NCBI RefSeq assembly: GCF_041429795.1
Contig: NZ_CP163424.1
Location: 1,738,001 to 1,802,000, forward strand
Reading direction: 5' to 3'
DNA: 64,000 nucleotides
DNA from: Algimonas porphyrae
Lineage (GTDB): Bacteria > Pseudomonadota > Alphaproteobacteria > Caulobacterales > Maricaulaceae
A program made the translations under genes and the position numbers. Below are positions 51,866 to 62,392 of the stretch, piece after piece (the first letter of the stretch is position 1; the number at the start of each line of letters is the position of its first letter). The notes below the pieces were generated by a model, which worked only from the letters and a program-made list of their open reading frames with translations, was not told the DNA's origin and made no database searches.

Positions 51866-54607
51866 GTGCACAGAGTGACTGATTTGACCACACATTCCAC
51901 GGCAAGCGCGTCTGTCGCCGAGCCGAACAAACGCCGCAAACTGTGGCGCATCGTGAAATGGCTAGTCATTGTCGGTGCTGTTCTCGGGACGATGATAGCG
52001 ATCGCTCTGACGGTCTGGGTGATACGGGCCACGGACGAACTGCCGAGCGTCAAGACACTGTCCGAATATAAGCCGCCCGTCATGAGCCGCGTTCATGCCG
52101 GTGATGGCAAGTTGATCAGTGAATTCCGGACGGAAGCTCGTGTTTTCGTGCCGATCGAAAGTGTCCCGCTGAAATTGCAGCAGGCCTTCGTCGCCTCAGA
52201 AGATAAGCGGTTCTTTCGTCACAATGGCTGGGACCCGATAGGCCTGACCCGCGCAGCCCTGAGCGCGCCTGCGAAAAAACTGCGCAATGAGCGGATCGGC
52301 GGAACCTCGACCATCACGCAGCAGGTCGCCAAGAATTTTCTGGTGGGCGACGATTATACAATCAAACGCAAGGTGCGCGAAATCGCCATTGCGCGCCGGA
52401 TGGAAAAGGCCTTCACCAAAGGCGAAATTCTCGAGCTTTACCTGAACGACAACTACTTCGGTCGCGGCGCCTATGGTGTGGCGGCGGCAGCTCTGAACCA
52501 TTTTGGCAAGGAGATGGATGATCTGACGATCGGAGAGATGGCTTATCTGGCGCTCGTCGTGAAGGGGCCGTCCAACTACCAGCTGGATGATCCGGACGAA
52601 TACAAGGCGGCCAAGGCACGGCAGAACTACGTTCTCAACCGTATGGCCGAAGACGGCTATATCACCGCTGAAGAGGCTGCTGCGGCCAAAGCTGCGCCGC
52701 TGGAATGGACGGACCGATTGACGGGAGACGAGTATCTGGCGGCAGAATATTTCGTCGAGGAAGCCCGGAAGCAGATTTTTGCCATGTATGGTTCTGACGA
52801 GCTGTATTCCGGCGGGCTGTCGATCCGCACGACACTGGATACGGACATGCAGCTGGCGGCACGGCGTGCTCTGCGTCGCGGACTGGAGATGCTCGATCGC
52901 CGGATGGGGTGGCGGGGCTCTCTCGCGACTTTTGAAACGGTCGATGACTGGGCTCAGCAGCTCGTCGACTATGAGACCCCAGCCGATATCGGCATGTGGG
53001 AGATCGCTGTCGTTCTTGAGGCGGGTGACGACAAAGCGTCGCTGGGGTTTGCCGAACTGGTTGAAACTGATGACGGCGAAACGATCGAGACACGGCGGGG
53101 CACGATGGCGCTCCCAGATATTGCCTGGGCAGGCGAAGCGCGTGAAAATGGACGCAAGGGCCGTGCGCCGCGGGCCGTGACGGATGTGGTCTCGGTAGGC
53201 GACGTTATTCTCGTTCAGGCGCACCTGGAAGCAGAAGGGGCCTATAATCTTCGCCAGATCCCACGCGTCAATGGGGCCATGATCGCCATGGATCCACATA
53301 CGGGACGCGTCAAAGCGCTTGTTGGCGGATATAGTTTCGATCAGAGCCAGTTTAACCGCGTGACGCAAGCCAATCGCCAGCCGGGCTCAAGTTTCAAACC
53401 CTTCGTCTATGCAGCGGCTTTGCGGGAGGGCTACACGCCCGCTTCGCAGGTCCTGGATGCACCGTTTGTTATCGAGCGATCGGATTCGCAATGCGTCGAG
53501 AATGAATTTGGTGTTTTAGAGTTGCGCGAGACAGCTGAGGACAGAAGCGAGGGGAATGCTGACCTGAACCCGGCGCGTCGGGATGAATGCGAACGCTTCT
53601 ATAAGCCGGAAAACTACGATGCCGGACGCTATTACGGCCTGTCGACACTCCGTCTCGGGATCGAGAAGTCGCGTAATGCCATGACGGTTCGTCTGGCCAA
53701 CGATATCGGCATGGCGCCGATCATGCAGTTGAGCCAGCAATTCGGGATCTATGATCGTCCCCGTCCGGAGCTGGCCTGGGCTCTCGGTGCGGGGGAGACC
53801 AACCTGCTACGGCTGGCGACGGCCTATTCCATGATGATCAATGGCGGCAAACGGATCGTCCCCAGCATTCTGGACCGGGTTCAGGACGGGCGCGGTGATA
53901 CGATTTTCGTCAATTCCGACGTGGTCTGTCCTGAGTGCCAGCAGGATGACTATACCGGACAGGCCCCACCCGAGCTGCCGGACGAGCGCGCGCAGGTGAT
54001 CGACCCGATCACGGCTTATCAGGTGACCTATATGATGATCGGTGCCGTGCAGAACGGCACAGGTGCGAAGCTGCAGGCGCTGGGGCGGCCAGTTGGCGGC
54101 AAGACGGGAACAACGAATGATTCCAAGGATAACTGGTTCATGGCGTTCACCCCCGACCTTGTGACAGGCGTTTTCGTCGGCATGGACACGCCAACCCGCA
54201 TGGCTAACGAGACCGGGTCCAGTTCCGCCGTGCCGATCGCACTGGATTTCCTGCAAGATGTTCTGGAAGGCGAACCCGCCGTTCCGTTTCGTATTCCGGA
54301 CGGGTTGACGCTGGCACCGGTCAATCGCGACACGGGCGAGCCGAGCTTTATCGGTGGTCCGAATGTCATTCTCGAAGCCTTCCATCCGGGAACGGAGCCC
54401 AAGGTCGGCGCACTGGATTCGACGATCCGGATCGGCTCCGGCTCCGATACATTCGGGTCGGGTTTCTTCGGAACGGGTGACGAGGCGCTTGTCGAAACTC
54501 CGGCAGAGATTCCTGCAACAGGTTTGCCCGGTGATCCGCTTGATCCCGACTTGCAGACCCCCGATATTGAAGAACCCGAGCGTGAGCTCGACGATGGTCT
54601 TTACTAG
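51866..54607 (+). CDS. mrcA: Penicillin-binding protein 1A
   Basis: 913-residue class A PBP. A cytoplasmic basic segment and one TM helix (about 33-52) are followed by the glycosyltransferase domain (FVASEDKRFFRHNGWDPIGL, TSTITQQVAKN, and the second Glu stretch) and an OB-like insert. The transpeptidase domain has S-x-x-K in QPGSSFKPFVYAAAL, S-x-N at SRNAMTVRLAND and KTGT in GGKTGTTNDSKDNWFMA. The C-terminal tail is Asp/Glu/Pro-rich. The start is GTG at 51866 (GTG 51875 is also possible). Confidence 0.96.
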   Translation: MHRVTDLTTHSTASASVAEPNKRRKLWRIVKWLVIVGAVLGTMIAIALTVWVIRATDELPSVKTLSEYKPPVMSRVHAGDGKLISEFRTEARVFVPIESVPLKLQQAFVASEDKRFFRHNGWDPIGLTRAALSAPAKKLRNERIGGTSTITQQVAKNFLVGDDYTIKRKVREIAIARRMEKAFTKGEILELYLNDNYFGRGAYGVAAAALNHFGKEMDDLTIGEMAYLALVVKGPSNYQLDDPDEYKAAKARQNYVLNRMAEDGYITAEEAAAAKAAPLEWTDRLTGDEYLAAEYFVEEARKQIFAMYGSDELYSGGLSIRTTLDTDMQLAARRALRRGLEMLDRRMGWRGSLATFETVDDWAQQLVDYETPADIGMWEIAVVLEAGDDKASLGFAELVETDDGETIETRRGTMALPDIAWAGEARENGRKGRAPRAVTDVVSVGDVILVQAHLEAEGAYNLRQIPRVNGAMIAMDPHTGRVKALVGGYSFDQSQFNRVTQANRQPGSSFKPFVYAAALREGYTPASQVLDAPFVIERSDSQCVENEFGVLELRETAEDRSEGNADLNPARRDECERFYKPENYDAGRYYGLSTLRLGIEKSRNAMTVRLANDIGMAPIMQLSQQFGIYDRPRPELAWALGAGETNLLRLATAYSMMINGGKRIVPSILDRVQDGRGDTIFVNSDVVCPECQQDDYTGQAPPELPDERAQVIDPITAYQVTYMMIGAVQNGTGAKLQALGRPVGGKTGTTNDSKDNWFMAFTPDLVTGVFVGMDTPTRMANETGSSSAVPIALDFLQDVLEGEPAVPFRIPDGLTLAPVNRDTGEPSFIGGPNVILEAFHPGTEPKVGALDSTIRIGSGSDTFGSGFFGTGDEALVETPAEIPATGLPGDPLDPDLQTPDIEEPERELDDGLY

Positions 54608-54619
54608 AGGACATGATCC

Positions 54620-55733
54620 ATGCGGGCTGACATTGAACAGCTGAAATCTGAAATCGAGCAGTCTGTGGAACTGCTGAGGAGGCGTCTTTGACTGGGAAAC
54701 CAGTGAAAGACGCTTGGCGGAACTGAACGCGCTCGCCGAAGATCCAAGCTTCTGGGATGATGCTCAAACCGCGCAGAAACTGATGCAGGAACGCTCCAGG
54801 CTGGAGTTTGCCTTCGATGCGATCAACTCCATCACCGCTGACCTGTCTGACAATGTCGAACTGGCCGAACTGGCTGAAATGGATGAAGATTCCGGTCTGC
54901 TTGATGCGGCTGCGTCGGCGCTCAGTGCGGTGAAGGACAAGGCGGCTGCCGCCGAGCTGGAAGCGCTGCTCTCCGGTGAAGCCGATGGCAATGACTGTTT
55001 CGTCGAGATCCATCCCGGAGCGGGCGGAACGGAGGCCCAGGACTGGGCTGAAATGATGATGCGCATGTATTCGCGGTGGGCGAATGCACGTGGCATGAAG
55101 GTGGATGTTCTGGAAACGTCAGACGGCGACGAAGCCGGGATCAAGTCCGCAACGCTGAAATTCCGAGGTCAGAACGCTTTTGGCTGGATGAAGACGGAAT
55201 CAGGTGTTCATCGGCTGGTGCGGATTAGCCCCTATGACTCCAGTGCCCGTCGACACACCAGTTTTGCCAGCGTCTGGGTCTATCCGGAGATTGACGACAG
55301 CATCGAGATTGAGATCAATGAGAGCGACTGCCGTGTCGACACATACCGCGCGTCAGGGGCAGGTGGACAGCATGTCAACAAGACCGATTCTGCCGTTCGC
55401 ATTACACACGAACCGACAGGTATCGTGGTGCAATGTCAGAATGATCGCAGCCAGCACAAGAACCGGTCTCAAGCTTGGGAAATGCTTCGAGCGCGCCTTT
55501 ATGAGAAGGAATTACAGGAACGTGAAGCGGCGGCGCAGGCCGAAGCCGATTCGAAGTCGGAGATCGGCTGGGGCCATCAGATCCGATCCTATGTTCTGCA
55601 GCCCTATCAGATGGTCAAGGATCTGCGCACCGGTGTCGAGACATCGGACACGCAGGGCGTTCTGGACGGGAAGATCGACGAGTTCATGGCTGCCGCTCTG
55701 TCGGCGCGCGTCGGGGATGATGCGAACGCCTAG
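54620..55733 (+). CDS. prfB: Peptide chain release factor 2, expressed by +1 frameshift
   Basis: RF2 reads UAA and UGA. The gene starts at ATG 54620 and runs 23 codons to an in-frame TGA (54689-54691). A +1 shift at CTT-TGA-C continues in the frame ending at 55733, for about 370 residues. The GGQ motif is in [20 protein letters not shown]. The anticodon tripeptide is SPY in [17 protein letters not shown], where E. coli has SPF. An upstream ATG at 54613 hits a stop after five codons. The ORF seen alone begins mid-gene at 54714. Confidence 0.95.
54677..54692 (+). promoter_or_regulatory. Programmed +1 frameshift site of prfB
   Basis: An internal Shine-Dalgarno AGGAGG (54677-54682) is followed three bases later by CTT TGA C (54686-54692). 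This is the classic RF2 autoregulatory layout: low RF2 pauses the ribosome at the UGA and promotes slippage from CUU to UUU. Confidence 0.95.
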
Positions 55734-55782
55734 GTAAGCTGGCTTTGATGGCTTAGCTGGGAGCGCCCAACAAGGATCAGGC

Positions 55783-56226
55783 TCAGGCGCTTTTCTGCGT
55801 CGTTTTGAGCGGTGTCGGTGCGGTCGTCTTGCGCGCGCACTTGCCGTCGAAAAACGCACCATTGGCGATCATCAGCTGATCCTGAACCAGATCGGCCTGG
55901 ACATTGGCCGTCTCCGACAGTTCGATGGAATTGGCGTCGATACGACCGGTCACTTTGCCCCGGACATGAACCGTTTGCCCGGTGATCGACCCGCTGACGG
56001 ACCCATGTTCACCGATCGTGACGCTCACCGCATCGAGATTGCCTTCCAGGTGTCCGTCAATCTGTATTTCCCCATCCGTCTTGACGTCGCCGGTGATGCT
56101 AAGATCGCGCCCGAGTAAGGACGGAACGGAAGGAATTTTAGGATTGGACGGGTTTGCCACGGTTTTTTTCCTGTCGCTAACATCGCCAGGCCCGGTCGCC
56201 GCGTTGCTGGCAGATTTACTGAACAT
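55783..56226 (-). CDS. bacA: Bactofilin (polymer-forming cytoskeletal protein)
   Basis: 147 residues: a short disordered N-terminus, then a right-handed beta-helix bactofilin domain (LLGRDLSITGDVKTDGEIQI ... GHLEGNLDAVSVTIGEHGSV) and a basic tail. Bactofilins form filaments that position cell-wall enzymes, for example at stalks or curved sides. It begins 11 bp inside the end of the M23 gene, and the overlap supports functional coupling. Confidence 0.95.
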   Translation of the reverse strand: MFSKSASNAATGPGDVSDRKKTVANPSNPKIPSVPSLLGRDLSITGDVKTDGEIQIDGHLEGNLDAVSVTIGEHGSVSGSITGQTVHVRGKVTGRIDANSIELSETANVQADLVQDQLMIANGAFFDGKCARKTTAPTPLKTTQKSA

Positions 56227-57430
56227 AGAGTCCGGCTTTCAGGAATTTCTTCGGATCGTAGGCACGACCTTGGAACAGAACTTCATAGTGAAGATGTGTA
56301 GCTGTGCTGCGGCCTGTCGATCCCATACCACCAATTTTATCACCGGCTTCGACGATCTGACCGCGTTTAACATGGGCTTTACGCAGATGGGCGTACCGTG
56401 TGACGAAGCCATGGCCATGGTCGATTTCCACCGTGCGTCCATAGGAGCCTTTGACGCCGGAATAGATCACTGTGCCAGGCGCGGTAGCAACGATCGGAGC
56501 CATATGCCCGCTGATGAAATCCAAGCCCTGATGGAAGGTCGGGCGGCGAGTAAAGGGATCGCGACGAACGCCGAAACCCGATGTCTGCATCGAATCATTC
56601 GCGACCGGATGGGCGAGGGGCATGGCTCGAACGGCGGCCTCCAGCGCTTCGGCTTCGGCCAGGCGAGCCTTGATCGTCATGATGCGGGGCTGAAACTCGC
56701 CGTCCGCGATCGGGAAATCCATCGTGTCGAGCGGGATGAACGGTCCGCCCTGTCCGACAGCGCTCTGTTGCAGCAGAGTCTCCGTATCCATGTCGGTCGT
56801 GTTGATCACCATGCGATTATGATCGATGCGATCCAATAATTTGGTTTCGGCATTCATCAGGAATTTCGTCTGTGTTGTGCCGATAGCGTTCAGCGTATTG
56901 TCATTTGGAAGGGGCGTCAGTGACGCATGGCTGACAGTGATGTTGCGACGGGCGACGCGTTCGTCGGCATCGCGGATGGTTGGTGACACGAGGACTTGCG
57001 CGTCGGCGAACGTCACGACCGGTTCGGCGATGATTTCCGGAAGTGTGTCGCTGCCGACAATCTGCGAAAGTGCATTATGCCGCGCTTCGATGCCTGCGGC
57101 CATCTCGCGGAAGCTTTCTTGCTGCTCGACGAGGCGTAAGCGCGCCTTCTGTTCTTTAGCTTGGCTGTCAGCGAGCAGGCGGGTGAAGCGGGCTTCGACC
57201 TGTTGGGCTTCCTTGCTGGAATTGTGGAGGGGCGTGAAACCGAGAGCGAAGTTTGCGAACGACACCAGACAGATAACAAACATCAGGCCGACAATGAAGA
57301 CGAAGCCCAGCTGCAGCCGTGTCGACAGATTGTAATAGGTAACCTCACCGCCGGAACGGAGGTAGATCTGGCGTTCTGGAAATGTCGAAAGGATGCGGGA
57401 TCGCGCATCCTCCAAAACGTCACTGACCAT
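56216..57430 (-). CDS. M23 family endopeptidase, bactofilin-associated
   Basis: 404 residues: a cytoplasmic N-terminal segment (ERQIYLRSGGEVTYYNLSTR), one TM helix (about 43-68), a periplasmic coiled coil (80-125), and a C-terminal LytM domain with zinc ligands intact: HQGLDFISGHM, HGHGFVTRYAHL and THLHYEVLF. It therefore should cleave peptidoglycan crosslinks, unlike the EnvC-like protein at 11600. Pairing with a bactofilin gene resembles the alphaproteobacterial LmdC/BacA arrangement. Confidence 0.93.
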   Translation of the reverse strand: MVSDVLEDARSRILSTFPERQIYLRSGGEVTYYNLSTRLQLGFVFIVGLMFVICLVSFANFALGFTPLHNSSKEAQQVEARFTRLLADSQAKEQKARLRLVEQQESFREMAAGIEARHNALSQIVGSDTLPEIIAEPVVTFADAQVLVSPTIRDADERVARRNITVSHASLTPLPNDNTLNAIGTTQTKFLMNAETKLLDRIDHNRMVINTTDMDTETLLQQSAVGQGGPFIPLDTMDFPIADGEFQPRIMTIKARLAEAEALEAAVRAMPLAHPVANDSMQTSGFGVRRDPFTRRPTFHQGLDFISGHMAPIVATAPGTVIYSGVKGSYGRTVEIDHGHGFVTRYAHLRKAHVKRGQIVEAGDKIGGMGSTGRSTATHLHYEVLFQGRAYDPKKFLKAGLYVQ

Positions 57431-57514
57431 CGTTCCCCATCCGGTTCAATTTCCCCTCGCGGCTTACACCATACGCGATTGGGGGCAGTAAAGTGAATTT
57501 GCCACGTTTCATGG

Positions 57515-58342
57515 TTAATGCGCGCGGCTTTTTGCACCCTCCGATACTATGCCCGTGTAATAACTTAAAGGAAACTGGGCCTTAGACCTTGCAACATGGT
57601 TAAAGGGCGGTCGAATTCGACCATTGAAAAATTCAGTCACCATCGTCTTGAAAAGGGTTTCAGGGTCGACCTTTCGCACCCTTGCCGTGTATCGGAGCCA
57701 TTTCATACCAATTGCGACATGCCCGACTTCCTCTTCATAGATGATTCTGAGGATGTCTGCGCTGTGAGTATCACGCGCCTGATCCAGTTTTTCGATTAAT
57801 CCGGGAGTCACGTCGAGACCGCGCGCTTCGAGCACAAGAGGCGCAATTGCCAGACGGGCCGCAACGTCGCTTCGTGTCGCCATGGCTGCATCCCAGAGGC
57901 CGCCATGCGCGGGAAAGTCGCCATAGCTGAATCCCAGTTCGGTCAGCCTCTCTTCAATCATGACGAAGTGACGAGCTTCATCATTGGCGACGGAAGACCA
58001 GTCGCAAACAAAGTCATCGGTTTCGCCGATGATGTCAGGCGCGTGCGCAAAGCGGGCGATCATATCCATTGCCAGATCGATCGCATTGAGTTCGATATGG
58101 GCGATCGCATGCAGCAGGGCGGCTCTGCCCTCGGGGGAACCGAGTCGTCGACGCGCAAGCTGGCTGGCGGGTACGAGGTCCGGCTTTTGCGGACGTGCCG
58201 GACTGTCGGGTGGATCGCAGGGAATCAGCGCACGCCCGGCCAGGACAGCGGCCCTGAAGTCGCGGGCTGCCTGAGCCTTGGCCAGAGGGTCGGCCGTGAC
58301 CAGAACCGACAGCGCCGAGACGGGCTCCGCGCTATCCAGCAT
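57515..58342 (-). CDS. DUF455 ferritin-like protein
   Basis: About 275 residues with the metal-binding helices of a ferritin-like fold: [33 protein letters not shown] and [15 protein letters not shown] carry the paired Glu/His ligands. DUF455 members are poorly characterised, and an oxidase or hydroxylase role is possible. The ATG at 58342 overlaps the peroxiredoxin gene by 11 bp; an in-frame ATG at 58375 is an alternative. The gene is co-transcribed with the peroxiredoxin, hinting at oxidative-stress protection. Confidence 0.87.
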   Translation of the reverse strand: MLDSAEPVSALSVLVTADPLAKAQAARDFRAAVLAGRALIPCDPPDSPARPQKPDLVPASQLARRRLGSPEGRAALLHAIAHIELNAIDLAMDMIARFAHAPDIIGETDDFVCDWSSVANDEARHFVMIEERLTELGFSYGDFPAHGGLWDAAMATRSDVAARLAIAPLVLEARGLDVTPGLIEKLDQARDTHSADILRIIYEEEVGHVAIGMKWLRYTARVRKVDPETLFKTMVTEFFNGRIRPPFNHVARSKAQFPLSYYTGIVSEGAKSRAH

Positions 58343-58805
58343 GATCGCGCACGGCCTCGACAACGGCATCGACATGACCTTTGACCCGGACCTTTCGCCA
58401 GACTTCGATCACTGTGCCGTCTTCGCCGATCAGCAATGTCGTCCGTTCGATTCCCATATAGGTCTTGCCGTAATTCTTTTTCTCGACCCAGACGCCAAAA
58501 GCCTCGAGAACGTCACCGGTCTCATCAGACGCCAGTCTGACGTCCAGATCATGTTTGGCTACGAACTTGTCATGCTTGGCGGGCGTGTCCTTCGACATAC
58601 CGATCACGACCGTGTTCAATGCGGCCAGATCCTCTTTGACTGCGCTAAACCCGATCGCTTCTTTTGTACATCCGGGCGTGTCGTCCCGCGGGTAGAAATA
58701 GAGCACGACATTCTGGCCGCGATAGTCTGACAGTGTAATCGTGTTCCCGCCGTCGCCGGGCAGGGTGAAGTCCGGGGCAGTGTCGCCGGGTTCGGGTCTC
58801 GACAT
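58332..58805 (-). CDS. bcp: Thioredoxin-dependent peroxiredoxin (Bcp/AhpC type)
   Basis: 157 residues from the ATG at 58805 (AGAGGA 9 nt ahead). The peroxidatic cysteine is C46 in [11 protein letters not shown]. The resolving Cys common five residues later in Bcp (CGFRD-like) reads GFSAV, so it may work as a 1-Cys enzyme or with an external thiol. It reduces hydroperoxides with thioredoxin in the usual scheme. It is upstream of the DUF455 gene. Confidence 0.93.
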   Translation of the reverse strand: MSRPEPGDTAPDFTLPGDGGNTITLSDYRGQNVVLYFYPRDDTPGCTKEAIGFSAVKEDLAALNTVVIGMSKDTPAKHDKFVAKHDLDVRLASDETGDVLEAFGVWVEKKNYGKTYMGIERTTLLIGEDGTVIEVWRKVRVKGHVDAVVEAVRDHAG

Positions 58806-58914
58806 GACGGGGGTCCTCTCATTCTCTTTTCGGGGGCAGGCCAACTGAAATTTAACCCGGCTGACGGTGACGGATGCTGGACGCCTGTGCAGGGCTTCGC
58901 TAGCGCGAGGGCTT

Positions 58915-61900
58915 ATGGCCGAGCTTCAGAAAGCCGACAAGCCCCGCAATGGGCCGCGTGCGCGTTTCGACGCGTCCCTGTGGGTCCGTTGCCTGAAACA
59001 GGCCGTCCTGCCAGCTGCAGCCTTTGCAGGATACCGGACCTATCGCCTGGGCGGGGAAATCGTATCGGTCATTTTGGCGCTGGCGATCACGGCGCTTTAC
59101 CTGGCCAGCAATCTGGCGGCGAGACAATCGATGGATCTGAACGCGATGCGGCCCAATGCCGAACGCTGGTTCAGTCAGACCTTCGAAGGCGCGCGCGCCG
59201 ATCTGGGAGAGCTGTCCATACGTTGGAATCCGTCTGAAGACACGGTCGTCATGACCGCGACCGACATTGTCGTTTATGATACAGAATCCCGGATCGTTCA
59301 GACCCTGCCGCTGCTGCGCCTTAGCACTACGAAAGCCAGTCTGCTGGCACTGCAGCCGCGCCTCAGGGATATCGAAATCGTGGGCGGAGAGATTAGCTGG
59401 GTGGTCCGTGACGATGGTCGGGTCATTGCAGGTATCGGGCGGCCGGAGACGGTCGGCGGTATTGGCCCGACTTTTGAAGGCCGGGCCGATCGCGGCGATC
59501 AGGCGCTGACCGAGTGGTTATCAGAATTTCAATCCATATCCTTGCGGGAGAGTCGGGGGTTTATCCAGAATTGGCAGTCGGGACTGGATGCCGTGATCGA
59601 ACTTGACCGCCTGTATGGCCGGAAGGACGCCGCCTTGACGATCCTGGACGTAGACGGTGCGGTCATGTCGGGCAATGAGCGTGGGCAAATGCGCCTGGCC
59701 ATGCAGTCGCTCGACGACATGCAGACCTATGACCTCGACCTGAAGCTGCAGGGTCTGGTCCCCGAGAGCCTGTCGACCCGGGCAGGGCGTCTGTCTGCTT
59801 TAAAAGGGCTGGCACTGCCTGTGGATGCCCGTCTGACAGCCCGCTACGGGCGCGAAACCGGACTGGAAGCAGCCAGTCTTGCCCTCTCAGCCGGGCAAGG
59901 GAGTGTCGATCTGGCGGGGGACACGCACCGCGTCAACGCGCTGAACTTCGATGCTGTTCTGAACCCCGGTGGTGAAGAAATGCAGGTCGAAGCGTTGCGG
60001 ATCGACTCCGAACGCCTCGTGCTGTCGGGCGAGGGTGTGATCCGCGAAATCGGTCGACTTTACGACGGTGATGTCGGCACATCCCCTAAATTCGATCTCG
60101 CCATGCGCGACGCCTGGCTGGACTTGACACCCTTTCTTCCCGCCCCGTTGCGAATGGATAGAGCGATGGCCGTCGGCGAAATCGACGTCGATGCTAGACG
60201 TCTCACATTCGATCAGCTGACTGTGGATTTCGGTGATTTCGGGCTGACGACGACGCTCAATGTCGTGTCTGGCGAAGACGGATTATCCTCACTGACTCTC
60301 AGCGGTCAGACGCAGACGGCGATGAACGTCCAGAATCTTCTCTCGCTCTGGCCAACGGATGCAGCGTCCGGTGCCCGGCGCTGGATCGATCGGTCCATTC
60401 TTGACGGACGTCTGGACGATGTGGTCTTCGACGTGGCGCTGGATGAGGTGTTTTTCACGGATCCGACGATTGATTCAGGTGCTTTCGAGCTAACATTCCG
60501 GGTCACGGACGGCGTTGCCCGCTACATTTCCACCATGACGCCAATCACCGGGGTCAGCGGCACTGGCCGGATCGAAGGGGCCAATTTCGGTTTCGTCCTG
60601 GAGGGCGGGACGATTGGAGAGATCGACATCGTCGGCGGCGATGTCAGTATCCCGCGTCTGGAGCGCGGCGGCGACATTTTCGTCACGGCACAGGGACGAG
60701 GGCCCGTCCCAGCCTTGCTCGACCTGATCAATCAGCCGCCATTCGAATATCTGGATCGCTACGGCGTGCAGGCGGACGGATTTTCCGGCTCAGCCGATGT
60801 GACCCTCAACATTCAGCGGCCCTTGCTCGAATTTTTCGATCAGGACCGGATCCAGTATTCCGTCGACGGCAAATTTACGGACACGACGGCCCCGTTCACC
60901 TTCGGTCCCTATGGCCTGACTGATGCCGACGTAACAGTCACAGGCGGTAAGGAGGGACTTTTCGTCAACGGGCTGGTCAATCTGGGTCCCTGGCGCGCAA
61001 ACCTGAATTGGGAAGAGCGGTATGGCCAGAATGACGAGCCGACGCGTTACCGCATCACCGGACCGATGACCCGAAAGGCGATGGACGGGTTCGGGTTGGG
61101 TTTTCGGGAATATTTCGGCGGTGAAATCGACGTCGATATCGAGGCGACAGGGCGCGGGCTCGATCTCGAAGGCAGCTTTGTCGATATCGATATGACCCAA
61201 GCTGAGATCGCCTTTGGCGACGTGTGGTCCAAACCGGCAGGGGAAGCCGGTCGGTTCCGCGCCACGATCGCCCGGCAGGACTCCATGCTCATGATCGATA
61301 ATGCGCGAATGGAAGCGCCGGGATTGACCCTGTCGGGTAAGGGCCGCCTGCAGCAGGATCTGGTTCTGGAGGAGTTGAATCTCGACCGTCTGGCAGTTCA
61401 GGGGCTGGTTGACGGACGAGCTACGCTGACTCGCGACATCGACAATGCGCGGCTGGCGCTCGACGCGGAAGGCCAGATTTTGGATTTGAGCCAGTGGGTC
61501 GATGCGGCCCTAAGCGCGGATCGTCAGGATGAAAGCGAGCTACCCATTGCTGTCGATGCGCGTTTCGAAACCATACGTCTGGCCCCTGACTATGCGGTGC
61601 AACAGGCTGTGCTGGCTTATCGCCATGACGGGGTTGCCATTGAGCGGATGGATCTGAACGGAACGCGACCGGACGGCCCGTTTGAAATATCACTGGCCAA
61701 TACGGATGATGCGACCGCACGCTTTGCAACATTGCGCATTCCGGATCTTTCTCTGGCCGCCAGCAATTTGCTTGGACTGGCGACATTTTCGGGCGGCAAT
61801 CTGGTGATCGATGCCAGATTACCGATGGCTGGAGACATTGGTCCGACGCTTGGAACGGTCCGAGCGACGGATTTCACGGTACGGGATGCACCGTTTCTGG

Positions 61901-62367
61901 CACAAATCCTGTCCCTGGCGTCCCTGACTGGTATCGTCGATACCTTGTCAGGCACGGGGCTGGGCTTCGACGAACTGGTTTTCGACTTTGCGATGCAAGA
62001 CCGGAACTTGTCGGTGCGGGATGCGAAGATGCGCGGTCCTGCCATTGGCATGACGGGGGAAGGCGAGGTGAAGCTCAATGATCGCCTGATCGATTTCAGC
62101 GGGACGCTGGTCCCGGCTTACACAGCCAATTCGTTTCTGGGTGACATTCCCTTGTTAGGCGATTTGCTGGTCGGGCAGGACGGCGAGGGTATTTTCGCCG
62201 TCACCTATGCCGTTCGCGGACCCTTCAGCGGCGCGCAGATTGCGATCAATCCCTTATCTGCGCTGACTCCGGGTTTCATCCGCGGCATTTTCCGCGAAAG
62301 CCGCGACGATCTGCCCGAGAGTGTGGTCGAGGAGATTGAGTCCGTCAGGCCAGAGACGACGGATTAG
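58915..62367 (+). CDS. AsmA-like / DUF3971 (YhdP-type) envelope protein
   Basis: About 1,150 residues: a cytoplasmic N-terminus and one TM helix (about 48-70, [20 protein letters not shown]), then a very long periplasmic region rich in beta-strand-like alternation. The C-terminal AsmA_2-like stretch reads [20 protein letters not shown] ... [20 protein letters not shown]. YhdP-like proteins are thought to bridge lipid transport between the two membranes. The ATG at 58915 has GAGGG upstream; an in-frame ATG at 58867 is possible. It ends 25 bp before the convergent tyrS stop. Confidence 0.88.
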   Translation: MAELQKADKPRNGPRARFDASLWVRCLKQAVLPAAAFAGYRTYRLGGEIVSVILALAITALYLASNLAARQSMDLNAMRPNAERWFSQTFEGARADLGELSIRWNPSEDTVVMTATDIVVYDTESRIVQTLPLLRLSTTKASLLALQPRLRDIEIVGGEISWVVRDDGRVIAGIGRPETVGGIGPTFEGRADRGDQALTEWLSEFQSISLRESRGFIQNWQSGLDAVIELDRLYGRKDAALTILDVDGAVMSGNERGQMRLAMQSLDDMQTYDLDLKLQGLVPESLSTRAGRLSALKGLALPVDARLTARYGRETGLEAASLALSAGQGSVDLAGDTHRVNALNFDAVLNPGGEEMQVEALRIDSERLVLSGEGVIREIGRLYDGDVGTSPKFDLAMRDAWLDLTPFLPAPLRMDRAMAVGEIDVDARRLTFDQLTVDFGDFGLTTTLNVVSGEDGLSSLTLSGQTQTAMNVQNLLSLWPTDAASGARRWIDRSILDGRLDDVVFDVALDEVFFTDPTIDSGAFELTFRVTDGVARYISTMTPITGVSGTGRIEGANFGFVLEGGTIGEIDIVGGDVSIPRLERGGDIFVTAQGRGPVPALLDLINQPPFEYLDRYGVQADGFSGSADVTLNIQRPLLEFFDQDRIQYSVDGKFTDTTAPFTFGPYGLTDADVTVTGGKEGLFVNGLVNLGPWRANLNWEERYGQNDEPTRYRITGPMTRKAMDGFGLGFREYFGGEIDVDIEATGRGLDLEGSFVDIDMTQAEIAFGDVWSKPAGEAGRFRATIARQDSMLMIDNARMEAPGLTLSGKGRLQQDLVLEELNLDRLAVQGLVDGRATLTRDIDNARLALDAEGQILDLSQWVDAALSADRQDESELPIAVDARFETIRLAPDYAVQQAVLAYRHDGVAIERMDLNGTRPDGPFEISLANTDDATARFATLRIPDLSLAASNLLGLATFSGGNLVIDARLPMAGDIGPTLGTVRATDFTVRDAPFLAQILSLASLTGIVDTLSGTGLGFDELVFDFAMQDRNLSVRDAKMRGPAIGMTGEGEVKLNDRLIDFSGTLVPAYTANSFLGDIPLLGDLLVGQDGEGIFAVTYAVRGPFSGAQIAINPLSALTPGFIRGIFRESRDDLPESVVEEIESVRPETTD

Positions 62368-62392
62368 AGACGAAGGGATAAGGGGCGATCAA

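Noticed and set aside
50825-51895. 356-codon minus-strand open frame across the amidase gene
   Set aside because: Antisense to a well-supported Amidase_3 gene; its translation has no family features.
52196-53368. 390-codon open frame on the minus strand inside mrcA
   Set aside because: It is fully antisense to a PBP1A gene with all catalytic motifs, has no recognisable domain and arises from GC-rich codon bias.
54620-54691. Apparent broken prfB (stop after 23 codons)
   Set aside because: AGGAGG plus CTT-TGA-C is the known programmed frameshift, so the gene is intact.
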